From Platanthera guangdongensis (lineage: Eukaryota; Streptophyta; Magnoliopsida; Asparagales; Orchidaceae): 64,000 bases of DNA. The notes beneath the pieces were generated by a model. That model had not been told where the DNA came from and did no database searches. It saw only the letters and a program-made list of their open reading frames with translations. The stretch is from contig CM077155.1 of the NCBI GenBank assembly GCA_039583875.1, positions 8,978,043-9,042,042 of the forward strand, given 5' to 3'. The translations under genes were made by a program, and so were the position numbers. Of the stretch, positions 47,911 to 60,684 are shown piece after piece (positions within the stretch are counted from its first letter, which is position 1; each line of letters starts with the position of its first letter).

Positions 47911-48276
47911 TGCTCCGTTTGGCACTGTAGTGGCGGTCATAAACGCATGGGTTAAACCGTCATTCATTAAGAATCACCTAACAAACATCATCCGTTTGAG
48001 CATAAAAGTGGATGAAGTTTTTTAGGTGGGCGTTAACGAATGACATTTTTGTTGAGTGCGCCAAGTGGAATGGACAGTGATGTCCGAGCGTGTATCGCGA
48101 CTCGTTAAAAGAGATGATTTAGTCACGCACCGCCTAGCGTGCTCCTTAGTTCTGGATGTATAAGTGGGGGAACCACTCTGCCCCTAACTGCTTGATTTTG
48201 ATGAGTGACGCCACAATATTTTACAAATTTAACAATAATGTTCATGACCACCACCAACACCATGCCAAACAAGACC
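47911..48276. mobile_element. Tourist-like MITE with an internal insert
   Basis: TGCTCCGTTTGGCACTGTAGTGG at the left and CCACCACCAACACCATGCCAAACAAGACC at the right are inverted repeats, flanked by TAA on both sides (47908-47910, 48277-48279). Compared with the next MITE the interior has extra sequence, roughly 48052-48215, perhaps a second insertion. Confidence 0.7.
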
Positions 48277-48441
48277 TAAAACAGTTTCTTTTTCTCTGTT
48301 GTTGAATGCTTAACTTCTCTTTGATGGTCAAAGTCTATTCGCACCGAGATAATGAGGAGAGTTTTTTTAAAGCCTGTCAAGCAAAATAAAATTATATTTA
48401 CGCACGATCGAATATTTAACGTTAATCCAAGCTGCATCTTA

Positions 48442-48631
48442 GGCTATGTTTGGCACGGTGGTGGCTGTCATGAATATGAGGATTAAACTGTCATTTGTTA
48501 ACGCTCACCTAAGGAACTTCATTCACTTTTATGTTTAAACCGGTAAAGTTTGTTAGGTGGTCGTTAATGATCGAATGACGATTTAACTCATGCGTACGTT
48601 CACGACCGCCACAGCTATGGCAAACGAAACT
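48442..48631. mobile_element. Tourist-like MITE, 190 bp
   Basis: GGCTATGTTTGGCACGGTGGTGG pairs with CCGCCACAGCTATGGCAAACGAAAC. TTA lies on both sides (48439-48441, 48632-48634). It is the same family as 47911-48276. Confidence 0.75.
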
Positions 48632-48634
48632 TTA

Positions 48635-49005
48635 GTAATGCTAATCTCTCACTGTTCCATTGGAGCTATTTTTTAAAAAAAACTTGATAATTTTCATGTT
48701 TTTAAAATTTTGGGTTATAATCTATTTCTATTTCAACTATTATAAATGTTATGGTGCGTGTGATCCACCTTAGATCACCGTGTATGACCCTTACTCCACA
48801 TTGTATTTCTGTCAATACAAATTCTGCGCATGATTGAACTAAAATGTGATCACTTTTCAATGTGATCGTATTACACAAATATGATCATATATTTTTGCAG
48901 GATGCTCTATTATGATCACCGTGTAACAAATATTTTTGGCATATACAAGATTTCTTCTAATGTTTTATTTTATTTTATTCTTAATTTTATATTTCACTAA
49001 TTTGT
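48635..49005. other. AT-rich spacer
   Basis: Short GATCA-containing words recur (48770-48920), but no gene or element could be named. Confidence 0.4.
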
Positions 49006-49484
49006 TGTTGTTTTATAAGGCTTCATTTGGAATCGTAAATCAAGGAAAAAAAGGAAAAATATATATTTATATTTTGAGTTTATTTTTGAGAAGACAATAA
49101 AGGAATAAGAATTAGTTGATTACTTTGTTGAGGGCTTGTACAACAATGAATAGTACGTCATTATTGTCATTGGGTGATGTATATATTGAAGAACCAGCCC
49201 ACCGTGAGAACAGGAGGAACCGCCTGGAGTTTTGGAGAGCCGCCTATGAGAGGAAACGCGCTGCCTCTGTCTTCATTTCTCTTTCTCTTGCTCGTGCACT
49301 AGGAGAGGCCGCTGGCCTTGGGTGTTGTCGTCGGTCTTGGAGGCGGTAGCCGCAGGCATTGGGAGAGGGAGTTGCCGTCGGGCTTGCTAAAGTTTGTTAT
49401 CAGCGTTGCAGTGCACGTTCTTTGGAGTGGAGAGGCATGATGCCGACAACGTGCGTTGGTGTAGTTAGCCTCGAAGGTGATTTC
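49006..49484 (+). repeat. Family A LTR, 5' part (interrupted)
   Basis: It starts TGTTGTTTTATAAGGC and follows the LTR at 15279-14720 (minus) closely, including CGTAAATCAAGGAAAAAAAGG. It stops at 49485, where another family A element begins, so it was the target of that insertion. The remainder should lie beyond the inserted element but is not in the window. Confidence 0.75.
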
Positions 49485-49682
49485 TGTTGGTTTTCTTATT
49501 GGTTCGGATCCGGATCCAACCCGGATTCGAGCCCGTTTAGCACTTTAGGTTTTTTATGTTATAAAACCTAGGTTTGTTAATTCTCCTTGCAACACCCGTG
49601 AGAAAAGAAGCTGCCGGTTGCTTTTGTGGAGGAGCAGCCCGCCTGTAGCCTTTTTGGAGGAGCAGCCCGCCTTTAAGAGTCC

Positions 49683-49696
49683 TCTGCCTCTCTCTC

Positions 49697-49762
<66 letters not shown>

Positions 49763-49772
49763 TCTCTCTCGC
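49683..49772. repeat. CT microsatellite in the LTR
   Basis: An almost pure (CT)n run of about 90 bp. Confidence 0.95.
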
Positions 49773-50279
49773 TAATACACTCGGAGAGGGAGGCGGCCTT
49801 GGGTGTTGTCGCCGGTCTTGGAGGAGGTAGCCACCGGCGTTGATAGAGGGAGTTGCCGTCAGGCTTGTTAGAGGTTGTCACCGGCATTGCGGTGGACGTT
49901 CTTTGGAGTGGAGAGGCGTGGTGTTGACGGCGTGCGTGTGTGCAGTTAGCCTCGACGGAGGTTTCTCTCCAGTGGTGGCGTTCTCCGGTGGCGGCGTTGT
50001 TCTCCGGTGGTGGTGCGGCTGAACGTCGCACTTCGATGTTGAAGGTTCGGTGAACCTTGTGCGTCCGTAAGGCGGATTGCAGTTCAGATCTCAGATTTTC
50101 GCCGCGGATTGTGCGTGTTCGGTGCACCCTCGACGTATTCACCGGACGGACATTTCTCTCATATTTCTATTGTATTTGAATTTATATTTTGATTTATAAA
50201 TTTTGTGGCAGTTTTCTGTGTTCTTGTTATCTGTAAAATATTATAGTTGTGCATATTGTGTACCTGATTTTACAACAAG

Positions 50280-50290
50280 TGGTATCAGCG
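50280..50290 (+). promoter_or_regulatory. Primer binding site, family A
   Basis: TGGTATCAGCG, a one-base variant of the tRNA-iMet complement, two bases after the LTR. Confidence 0.8.
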
Positions 50291-50430
50291 GGAGGTTTCG
50301 TGTAGGTGACTGATTGGACGTTCCGGCTTTGGGTTTGGGTCAACAGTAGGTGACAACATCGGCCCGCTCCCTACCTTCCAAGATTTGATCTGTGAATTAA
50401 TCAGATCATCTAGAGGTACTGCAGACAGCT

Positions 50431-51555
50431 ATGACAACGAAGAACACCGTGTTGGCAAGGTATTCGGTGGAGAAATTTGACAGTAGCGGAAACTTTTGCC
50501 TCTGGCAGATTCGGGTCAAGGATATGCTGGTTGAGCAGTGGTTGATCCAAGTGCTGCGGGGGCGTGATACTTTGCCCGCTCCGGTGAAGGATTCTGAGTG
50601 GACGGCGATAAATGAGCGCGCCACTAGCGCTATCAGGATGTGAGTCGACGACAAGGTGGTGTTCAACGTCGGTATTGAAGAGTCCGCCGACATGCTATGG
50701 GAGAAGCTGGAGGGACTTTACATGAGCATGTCGTTGACCACGATGCTGTTACTGAAGCCGAGATTGTACGGCCTGAAGATGCAGGAAGGTGGTAACCTGC
50801 AGGAACACTTCAATGTGTTCAATGGACTTCTGAGACAACTGCATGTGGTTGGTGTGAAGGTGGAGGAAGAAGACAAAGCCATATTGTTTCTTACCTCGTT
50901 CTCGGCGTCGTATAAGCACATGCAGACCACCCTGCTGTATGGGAAGGATACAATAAACGTGGAGCAGATCACGTCTATGTTACTATCCAGTCAGATGTTG
51001 TTGTACTCCGCTCCTGAGGGTAAGCATGCTTTGGCAATAAGAGGACGACGAGGGAGGCAGTTCGAGAAGGGATCTGGAAGTGCACGGTCCATATCCACAT
51101 CGAGAAAGGCAGTTACGTGCTACCATTGCAGGCAGAGTGGCCATATCAGGAGAAATTATCCGCAGCGTGCACAGATTTCTGGGGACGTCCAGGGTGCGGG
51201 CAAGGAGGCAGTAGCTACGACAGATGATAGTGATGTATCTCTCCTCATCACTGAGAGTCCATGTGACTCTGATAGCTGGGTATTGGATTCTGGTGCTTCG
51301 TAGCACATTTGATCGGATGTAGGGATGTTCAGTTCACTAGAGGTGACGACTGGGTCGGTCTTTCTTGGTGACGGCTCAGCATGTGAGGTCACAGGGACAT
51401 GGACAGTAGACATCAGGTTGCATGATGGAGCAGTGCGTAAGCTTGAGCGGGTACACCTGGTACCTAAGCTGCGCAGGAATTTGATATCGTTTGGCAGACT
51501 AGACTCCAGAGGATACAGTTCTATAGCTGGAGGTGGAGTTCTGACGGTGACATGA
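50431..51555 (+). pseudogene. Copia gag-protease with stops
   Basis: Starts MTTKNTVLARYSVEKFDSSG and continues FCLWQIRVKDMLVEQ, the usual N-terminus of Tork-like copia gags. A TGA at 50641 breaks it; then come GGNLQEHFNVFNGLLRQLHV and the zinc knuckle CYHCRQSGHIRRNY, whose last Cys is Tyr. The protease keeps WVLDSGAS but has stops right after it (51301-51312). The frame continues MFSSLEVTTGSVFLGDGSAC to 51555, the usual linker toward integrase, but integrase never follows. Gag would have to come from another copy for this one to move. Confidence 0.85.
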
Positions 51556-51779
51556 GGACGCACCGTGCTCATGCGAGCTATGCAGTGCGGTAGTCTTTAT
51601 CGGCTGATGGGGATCACGATGCGAGGTGGTGTGCCCATGATTTATGCTGCTGGCAGAGTTAATGGTCGAGGTGGTGCAGGAGATCGCCCTTCTGGTAGTC
51701 TGACTAGGCGAGTCACAATCAGTAATCCAGTTGCGTCGACATTCAGAGGTTGAGACCGAGCAGGGATGAGTCGATTGGA

Positions 51780-51935
51780 GCAGGTCGGCTGACGCCTCAG
51801 GTTCTTGAGGTGGTGCTTCGTGCAGACTGGTGCTTCGTGCAGATCGTGGTACGTGTAGTGTTGCTTCGTGCAGTTGATGCCTGGTGTAGATGGTGCTGTG
51901 CAGGGAGTGCTTCGTGCAGGTGATGGCTCCGGATC
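51780..51935 (+). repeat. GTGCTTCGTGCAG-type short repeat before the 3' LTR
   Basis: Five or more copies of a 13-bp-like word with variable spacing; the same words occur inverted at 15310-15410. Confidence 0.7.
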
Positions 51936-51975
51936 CCGAACCAAGGTGGCGGATTGTTGGTTTCCTTATTGGTTT

Positions 51976-53088
51976 TGTTGGGATTCTCTGTGAGGATGGC
52001 ACAACGCTTGTGCACGCAGCGGAAGAATAAAACATCAAGAAAACCCAAAAGAAATGGGATCAGGCCATAATAGTTGAATCAAGAAGTTAACATACAACTA
52101 GACAAAAATTATCTCGGTGGCGTTGAGTCACAACTCAACGGAGATGCTCCAAACTTTGTCTTCTTGCTAGTGGTGAGTTCTACGTGGAATAATATCCACG
52201 TCTTTGCAGAAATCCACACGAGCGGGAGAACGCCGAACTATCCGTCGCACGGATTATCGGGAAGGAGAAAGACCGCACCTTGCTTTTCCACGGACTGCTA
52301 GGTCCGCACCAGGAAGAGCACCACCAACGACGATCGTCGGAGAAGAGGTGGTCGACGGAGCGAGCACGGCGGCGGAACCCTTCCGTCGGCGGGATTCGGG
52401 ATCGGCGGAGCGAACGAACGGCGGAACACTTCCGTCGCGGGAATTGGTTCGATCGGCTGCCAAAAAGCTTATTCCCGAAAACCCTAAGTGTCCCTTTTAT
52501 ACCGAAGGCATAAATAGACTTAGGTTTATCGCTATCCGCAGACCAACCAAGAATAAGGGTTCCAGAATCGGCGAGAATCACCAGCCGATCGGTGAGAATC
52601 GATCGTCGAGAATCACTAAGGATCGGCGAGTATCGGCTAGGATCGACGAGAACCAGTCAGCGAGAATCGGTCGGCGAGAATCACCAGCAGATTCGGCGAG
52701 AATCAATCGGCGAGAATGCCCGATGATTCACGTCGAATCGTAGGTTGACGATTCTCGTCGATCGTCGAGAATCACCGACGATACACGTCGAACAGGGTCG
52801 ACGATTCTCGTCGATCGGCGAGAATCAGAGTACACTACTCGACGATTCTCGTCGATCGGCGAGAATCCGAGCACCAATCCACCAATGCAACACTTTGCCC
52901 AACCCGACTCTCCTTTAAGGCAACACTTTGCCCACAACCCCATTCAGGTCGGTGATTGGTAACCTTTACCAACACAGTCAATCATCCAACTTCTCCACAT
53001 CTCTTATGTGCGACCCTGCAGGCTCATATCGCGTTGGCAGTGAGATTACATGTTTGACCACTTCCAGATCACCATGGTAACTCCAACA
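51976..53088 (-). repeat. 3' LTR of B'
   Basis: 1113 bp. Unlike the 3' LTR of element B it keeps the TATA segment (minus strand TATAAAAG at 52501-52494). It has the same GATTCTCG/CGAGAATC cluster at 52565-52865. Confidence 0.9.
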
Positions 53089-54056
53089 GACTCCCACTTG
53101 ATCTTGAAAGAATCAAACCAAAAACCTCACAAACAATGAGCGGCATCTAGCAATGCATCATTGCTCCCCAAGCAATAAGAGTTTATAACTCATAAGCCTT
53201 TATGACCAATGTATCAGCATTGTCTTTGTCCCTTTGTCCCTTACATCCGGAAAGAACTAGAGGCATGGACCATGTCACCCTCGTAATAGCTCAATCCAAG
53301 TTTCTTGATCCAGGACGGACTTCCAGAGAATGGTGAGTCCAATATCACATATTGACTCAACCAAGCATGACCATGCATTTCTCAGTCCAGTTCCATCAAG
53401 GGGCCCATGGATGCAACTCCTGTCATACAGAAGGACAAATCTCATATCTGCTCACACACAAACACCCAAATGATTCGTAACATGCCCAACAACCACCCTT
53501 ATCATCAACCTTTCTCAAGGAAGACTTTAGATGGCATCAAAGCACGCTCTTCCTCACTTGATGAATGCTGTGACTTCAGGTCAAAGGACCACAACACCAT
53601 TGTCAATTGAGACCTACTCGTGACACGATTGGATGACAATCCACAGAGTAGCCTCAGGTTGGGTCTGTCCAGTACAACTTGTTCACTAACAAGTACCCAC
53701 GTGATGACTTGATATCACAATATCATGACCTGTGAGAACCGGTCATCAGTCAACGCACGTGCTAGCCTTTATGTACCATCATCACCCTTAGATTCTATGA
53801 TGATACTCTACCAGGGACCTTTTAAGAATGACGCTTCAAATAAATCACAGGCTCTCACATTCAAGTCATGTACTTAATGTCCCATGGAAGCGAACATTCT
53901 AAGGGTATCTATTATGTTAACATTTAACTATCACATAGAAAAATTCATAATAAAAGAACTTGCCATTAATTGTAAGAGAAAAACTATGTACAATGTTCAT
54001 AATATGAACAAATAGCCAACAAAATACATGTATACATGCAATCCACAAGACTCTCA

Positions 54057-57000
54057 CTAGAGTTGATCATTTAGGTATCGTATACCCATCGATCTAGTAT
54101 GGCCATCATGCTTTCTCTGTGCGAGAGGCTTTGTCAGTGGATTCGCAATATTCTCCTCAGTCGGCACTCTGCAAATGTTCACATCTCCTCGTTCGACAAT
54201 CTCACGAATAAGATGAAACCGCCGAAGTATGTGCTTGGAGCGCTGATGGGATCTAGGTTCCTTAGATTGTGCAATTGCACCATTGTTATCACAGTAGAGA
54301 ACTACGGGACCAACAATGCTAGGAACTACATCAAGCTCGCCGATGAATTTCCTAATCCATACAGCCTCCTTCGCTGCATTAGCTGCGGCGATATACTCGG
54401 CCTCTGTTGTAGAATCAGCAACTGTCTCTTGCTTGGAACTCTTCCAGCTCACAGCTCCTCCATTCAGGCAAAACACAAAACCTGACTGAGACTTGGAGTC
54501 GTCTCTATCAGTTTGGAAGCTAGCATCCGTGTAACCACTTTCAACGAGCTCTTCCTCTCCACCATACACCAAGAACACATCCTTAGTCCTTCTCAAGTAC
54601 TTCAGGACATTCTTGACTGCAATCCAGTGACACTCACCGGGGTCTGACTGATACCTGCTAGTCATGCTCAAAGCAAAGGAGATGTCGGGTCGAGTACATA
54701 ACATCACGTACATGATTGATCCAATTGCCGAAGCATATGGAATCAACTTCATGCGGTCCTTATCTTCACAAGACTTTGGACACTGGTCCTTAGAGAGATT
54801 CACACCATGAGACATGGGCAAAAATCCTTTCTTGGACTCAAGCATGTTGAACCGCTTCAACACCTTTTCGATGTACGTACTCTGGGTCAAACCCAGCAAC
54901 TTCTTCGATCTATCTCTATAGATCTTAATACCGAGTATGTAAGTCGCTTCACCCAAATCCTTCATTGAAAAGCAGTTCCCTAGGTTGTTCTTAACAACTT
55001 TCAGGGTAGGATTGTCATTCCCAGTCAACAGTATGTCATCTACATACAATATCAGGAAGACAACAATGCTCCCACTGATTCGCTTGTAAACACAAGGCTC
55101 ATCTTCATTCTTGATGAAACCAAACTCTTTGATTTTCTCATCAAAACGAAGATTCCAACTTCGAGAGGCCTGTTTCAGTCCATATATGGACTTATTCAGC
55201 TTGCATATTTTAGTGGCTTCATCTGAGGATACAAAACCCTCAGGTTGTGTCATATACACTTCCTCAAGGAGGTTTCCATTAAGGAAAGCCGTTTTGACAT
55301 CCATCTGCCAGATCTCGTAGTCATAATACGCAGCAACAGCAAGCAATATCCTTATGGACTTTACCATGGCAACAGGGGAAAAGGTCTCATCATAGTCAAT
55401 ACCATGAATTTGCTTGAAACCCTTAGCCACCAGTCGCCCTTTGAATGTCTGTACATTCCCATCCATGTCGGTCTTCTTCTTGAATACCCACTTGCACCCT
55501 ATGGGTCGAACCCCTTCAGGTGGTTCCACCAAGTTCCAAACTTGGTTTGCATACATGGAGTCCATTTCAGATTTCATAGCCTCAAGCCATTTGTCGGAGT
55601 CCGGTCCATTCATAGCCTCTTGGTAGGTTGCTGGTTCATCATCATGATCCATAAGCAACACATTACCTATTTGAGACACGAGAAATCCATATCTCTCAGG
55701 CTCAAACCTCGGTCTACCAGATCTACGTAGGACTTGTGTTCCTTGAGCAGGTTCTCTAGCTACAACATCTTGTAGTCCTGTCTCAGAATCCAATTCCGGT
55801 TCATTCACTACATGTGGTTCTTGAACTTCTTCAAGTTCTACCTTTTCAGTCTTTCTTGATAAGAACTCTTTCTCCAAGAAGACACCAGTCCTTGCGACAA
55901 ACACTTTGCCCTCAGACGGTAGGTAAAAGTAATACCCTTTCGTTTCCTTAGGGTATCCCACCAGATAACATTTATCTGATTTGGGTTCCAGCTTGTCAGG
56001 CATTTGACGTCTCACGTATGCCTCACAGCCCCAAATTTTAATGAACGACATACAAGGACGCTTCCCAGTCCATTTCTCATATGGTGTCTTCAGAACCGTT
56101 TTCATTGGAGATCGATTCAATGTCATTGCAGCAGTCTCTAAAGCAAAACCCCAAAAGGAAACAGGCAAGTCTGCATGACTCATCATCGAACGTACCATGT
56201 CTAACAGTGTATGATTTCTCCTCTCAGACACACCATTATGTTGTGGTGTTCTAGGTGGAGTGAGCTGTGATACAATACCACACTCTTTCAGATGATCACA
56301 GAACTCATGACTCAGGTATTCGTCACCTCGATCAGATCGGAGTGCTTTAACCCTTTTACCCAACTGGTTTTCTACTTCATTCTTGAACTCTTTGAACTTT
56401 TCAAAGGTCTCGGATTTGCACTTCATAAGATACACATATCCGTATCTACTGAAATCATCAGTAAATGTAACAAAGTAGAAATACCCACCTCTAGCCATGG
56501 AACTCATGGGTCCGCATACATCACTATGTACAATACCCAAGAGATCCTCAGCCCTCTCAGTATAACCAGTGAAAGGAGCTTTAGTCATCTTGCCTAACAA
56601 ACAAGATTCGCATCGCTCAAATGATTCATAATCAAATGAGTCCAAAAGTCCATCTCTATGGAGCTTGGATATGCGCTTCTCGTTGATATGGCCCAAACGA
56701 CAATGCCAGAGAAACGTAGGGTTCGAGTCATTTGTTCTTAGTCTTTTATTATTTTCTACATTACAGATCAGACGGTCCAAGTTCAAAACATAAAGACCAT
56801 TAAACAATTGGGCTACAGCATAACAAACATCATTCTTAAATATAGAACAACAATTGTTCTTAATTATAAAAGAAAATCCAATCATGTCCAAACATGAAAT
56901 AGATATAATGTTTCTAGTTATGGCCGGAACAAAATAATAATTATCTAGTTCTATTACAAGCCCACTGGTCAAAGAAAGACGGTAAACCCCTACGGCTACA

Positions 57001-57352
57001 GCAACAACTCTTGCTCCATTGCCGACGCGGAGGTCCACCTCCCCTTTACTCAGCAATCTTCTCCTTCCCAGTTCCTGCACATTTGTACAAATGTGAGAAC
57101 CACTTCCGGTATCCAATACCCAAGATGAAGGAGCAGAAAGATTTATCTCTATAACGTGAATATTTAAAGCGGAAGTCATACCTCCCTTCTTTTTCTGCAG
57201 ACCTTCAATGTACGAAGGACAGTTCCTCCTCCAATGACCAGCTTTGCCACAGTGGTGGCATTTCCCTTCCTTCACCGTGCTTTTCTTTTTCATCAGTGCA
57301 GAAGACTTGGGCTCAAGATATGACTTAGGTCCCACCTTCGTCTTCTTAGAGC
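54057..57352 (-). pseudogene. Gag C-terminus to RNase H of B' (5'-truncated)
   Basis: An open frame of about 1098 codons equals residues 223-1317 of the element B protein. Zinc knuckle CHHCGKAGHWRRNC, protease WVLDTGSGSHIC, integrase, RT with YVDDILLTGND and RNase H are all present without stops. The N-terminal 220 residues of gag are missing, replaced by Sirevirus sequence, so it is unlikely to be made as a functional polyprotein. The ATG a few codons upstream (57371) lies in the Sirevirus part and is accidental. Confidence 0.9.
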
Positions 57353-60300
57353 CCTGGGAGAGATGCATCACTCAGTATTGTTCTAGCTGCCTCAATGAGA
57401 GTTCTATTCTTCCTCTCATCAACTCCATTTTACTATAGTGTTCTTGGAGAGGAGAACTCCTGAAAGATTCCTAGTTCCTTACAGAAATTTGTCATTTTCA
57501 GATTGAAATTATGTACTATGGTCACTTCTAAGCTTGACCACAAAACATCGCATCTCATTCTGAACTTTCTTTACAAAATCAGCAAGGATGTCTAGTGTTT
57601 CATACTTTCTCCTTAGGAAGAATACCCAAGCAAACTTAGAGTGATCATCCACAATCACATAGGTATAGGACTTCCTACCCAAACTAAGAACTTACATAGG
57701 ACCAAATAGATCCATATGAAGTAAGTACAGATACCTCTTAGTGTCTTTGGACTGAATGCTTTTAAAGGAGACTTTTGTCTGTTTGCATTTTTGACATGCT
57801 GGACATAAGCCTTCTTTGGAGCATTTGAGCTGTGGACTGCTTCTAACTAAATCCATAGAGAATAGCTTGCTCATAGCCTTATAGTTTAAGTGAGCCAGCC
57901 TCTTGTGCCACTGCACACACAATGAGTCTTTCTCATTAGCTACTAGGCATACAGGTGATTTCTCATTTACACTTAAGAAATTTAGAAAATAAATGTTCCC
58001 ACTCCTAGTACCTGACAAGATGATCTCTTGATCACTTGGATTCCTTATCAGACACTTGTCATTGTGGAAAATAATTTCATAACCTATATCACAAAGCTAA
58101 CTTATGCTTATTAGATGGTGGTTCAATCCTTCCACATAAGCCACTTTAGTGATGGTAACTAGGCCATTAGAAATGTTACCATATCCCTTGGTGAGTCCTT
58201 TCTCTGACCCTCCAAAGATGACTTTTGGTTCATTCCTAACTGGAGTATAATACCTTAGCAATCTCATTATTCCAGTCATGTTCCTGGAATGCCACTATCC
58301 AAGTACCATATTGGCCTTCCTGTGGTACTTGGTTTCACCTGCAAACACAGAATTAATTCACCTAAGGCACCCAAATAGTTTTGCTGCCTTGGTTCCTGTT
58401 AGGCTTTGATGTGTGAAACACAGCAGGCTTTCTAAACAAAACTGGTTAAGTATTATATGAAGGTGTTGTTGGATTATACCAACAATCTAGGGCAAAATTC
58501 CCAACCTTTCCACAACACCAACACTCAAATTGGTTGTATCTTTTCTTTGGTTGCACATTTGAAGTTGTTTTTTTGTGCAACTTAGACTTGACATCCAGCT
58601 TCCGAGGTAGTGGTGCAAAATTTACACCCTTACCTTTCAGGTTTTGATGTGGTGCATTGGGACCAGCTCCAAGAATTCTTTGACTTCTTGGATTGATCAC
58701 CCTTTGTGGTGGTTTTTGGTCTTTATTGCCTTTAGATGTCTGTCCATCCCAGCAAGGCTCTTGATTGACATTGTTGGTTATACACTAAGAACTCATGTGT
58801 CCATGAACACATGATCCATTGCATCTGTTAGAAGTCAAATGCTTGGGTGGTTGTTTAACATGACCCATTGGGGCTTTACCCTTAGGTTCAGACTTCTTAA
58901 AAACCTTTTTATTTTTTCTATACTCTACACCACTTCTAAATGGTGTAGAGAAGGTATCTATGATAGGTAGCATTGACTTTGGTTTTGAGAACTGAGTTAG
59001 GAGCTGTCTTTCTTGGGTAAGCTTTGCTTCCAGGTCCTTAACAGTCTTGAACTGTTCTACTATTACTTCTGCCTGGCTATCTATCTTGTTAGTTAGATCT
59101 ATAAGCTTCAGATTCTGTAGGTCCAACTTTATGTTGGCCCTTTCCAACTGAAAAGATACTCCCCTCAGAGATTCTAATTTTTTGGCTTGATCCTTAGCAA
59201 GCTCTTTGCTTGCAATCAAGGCCTTTAGTAACTTCCCATATCTGTTGATAAGGGTGTTGAAATCAACTTCAGTGTCTGAATCATGTTCTCTATTATGTGA
59301 GGAGTATGAACATGATTCATTTTCTGATGCAAAAAAAAGAAACTGAGGCAAAACTAGGAGAGATTGGTTTTACCTTAGCAGGACTTGAACAATCATGTCC
59401 TTCTTTCCCTGATTGGGACTCCTCAATGGCCATTAAGACAATGTGGGCCTCCTCCTCTTCTAATTCTGATGAATCAGGCTCACTGTCAGAAAGTGTAGAC
59501 TGTTTCTTTGCCAAGAGAATTTTGCCAGCCTTCTTGTGTTGTCCGGTCTTCTAGTTCTCTGACTTTTTCTCCTTTATTTTTGTTGGCCAATCAGTATTGA
59601 TATGCCCTTGTTTGTTGCAACAATAACACATAATGTTAGTCTTAACATGTTTGTTCTATGAAGAACCATTTCTTTCCCCAGATTTCTTCTTCCTGGGTTT
59701 CTCTGGATGATTGGTCTTCTTGAGAGAAGAATCTCCAGCTGGACCATTCGAGCTGTCCTGCCTTATTCTCCTCAACATCTTCTTGAACTGTCTAAAGAAG
59801 AGAGACAGTTCCTCCTCAGTCAGGTCTCCTCCTAATGAGGATGATTCTGTACACTCAGACATTGTGTCTTGTCTTTCTGTGAGTGTTGACTTTTCTCTGA
59901 CATTCCTGGATGTCTCAGCCTTTAGGGCCAAGGACTTTTCTCTACTATGTGCTCTCGCTGAATCTTCTTTAGATTTCCTGAGATTGAGTTGTAACTCATG
60001 GGACAACATCTTGCCAAATAGAGCCTGGGGGTCTATGTTGGCTAAATTTCCCATTTCTCTTATTGCACAGATCTTGATGTCTCATTCCTTGTTCAGGGAC
60101 CTCAAGAACTTGTCATTAAGTCCTGCAATAAGTCCTCAGGTTGTTTACAATTCTGAAGAACTTTTCAAAACATTCAGCCACTGAGTCTTTCTTATCCTGT
60201 CTGAAGGCTTCATACTATTAGTTTAGCAGATATTTTCTATCATCTCTGACCTCTTCAGTTTCTTCCATATAGATAATTAGTGACTCCCACATTTCTTTAG

Positions 60301-60684
60301 ATGTTTTATAATGAATCAAATTTTGAAAAGTGAAATCATCTATTGCACTGACTATAATATTCTGAGCCCTCTTGTCCATAGAGGCCAGAATGATTTCATT
60401 CTTATCCATTTCCATGTAGGTTTTTGGTGTCTTGATGTTTGCATCAAGAACTAACACTTTCATGGGAATGAAAGGTCCTTCAATCACTGTGATGTATTTT
60501 CTTGGATCTGCTGCCTCCATGAATAATCTGACTCTCTTCATAAAAATTACAAAATGTTCTTTGGAGCAAACTGGGAGCTTGATGAAATTGTTTTCTCTCT
60601 AAGGCATGATTTGTCTTTCTCTGCATCCTTTGTATTCTCACTAAGCTGTTATGCATTTTCAGTGAGCCTGCCTCTGATACCAAT
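57353..60684 (-). pseudogene. Sirevirus gag, protease and first part of integrase
   Basis: Read right to left: a gag N-terminus with RLFMEAADPRKYITVIEGPF (60541), then the 60054-59656 stretch. A zinc-knuckle remnant CYCCNKQGHINTDW has Trp for the last Cys, and a coiled-coil-like part lies at 59351-58785. A second knuckle CWCCGKVGNFALDC lacks its His. Protease WYLDSG lies near 58300. Integrase HKRLAHLNYKAMSKL and CPACQKCKQTKVSF follow, then DASLP at about 57360, where the match stops. Stops and frame changes are frequent. The next residues expected in integrase are found at 27786. Confidence 0.85.
60672..60682 (-). promoter_or_regulatory. Primer binding site of the Sirevirus
   Basis: The minus strand reads TGGTATCAGAG, two bases from the LTR. 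Confidence 0.9.

Larger units (their letters stand above)
49485..51975 (+). mobile_element. Family A element (gag-protease only), 3' LTR interrupted
   Basis: 5' LTR 49485-50277 (TGTTGGTTTTC...TTTTACAACA), PBS TGGTATCAGCG at 50280-50290, gag-protease, a repeat-rich tail, then the first 21 bp of the 3' LTR (51955-51975). Element B' begins there at 51976. No integrase, RT or RNase H is present between protease and LTR, as in the copy at 15280-17018. Confidence 0.85.
51976..57352 (-). mobile_element. Copia element B', 5' end lost
   Basis: It is nearly the same as element B. 3' LTR 51976-53088, 3' non-coding 53089-54056, pol to 57352. Similarity to B stops at TCTTCTTAGAGC (57341-57352), inside gag just before the zinc knuckle; the 5' LTR, PBS and most of gag are gone. 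A Sirevirus integrase fragment follows immediately. It inserted into the 3' LTR of the family A element. Confidence 0.9.

Noticed and set aside
49618..49830. Frame through the CT microsatellite
   Set aside because: A Leu/Ser run made by (CT)n inside an LTR; not a gene.
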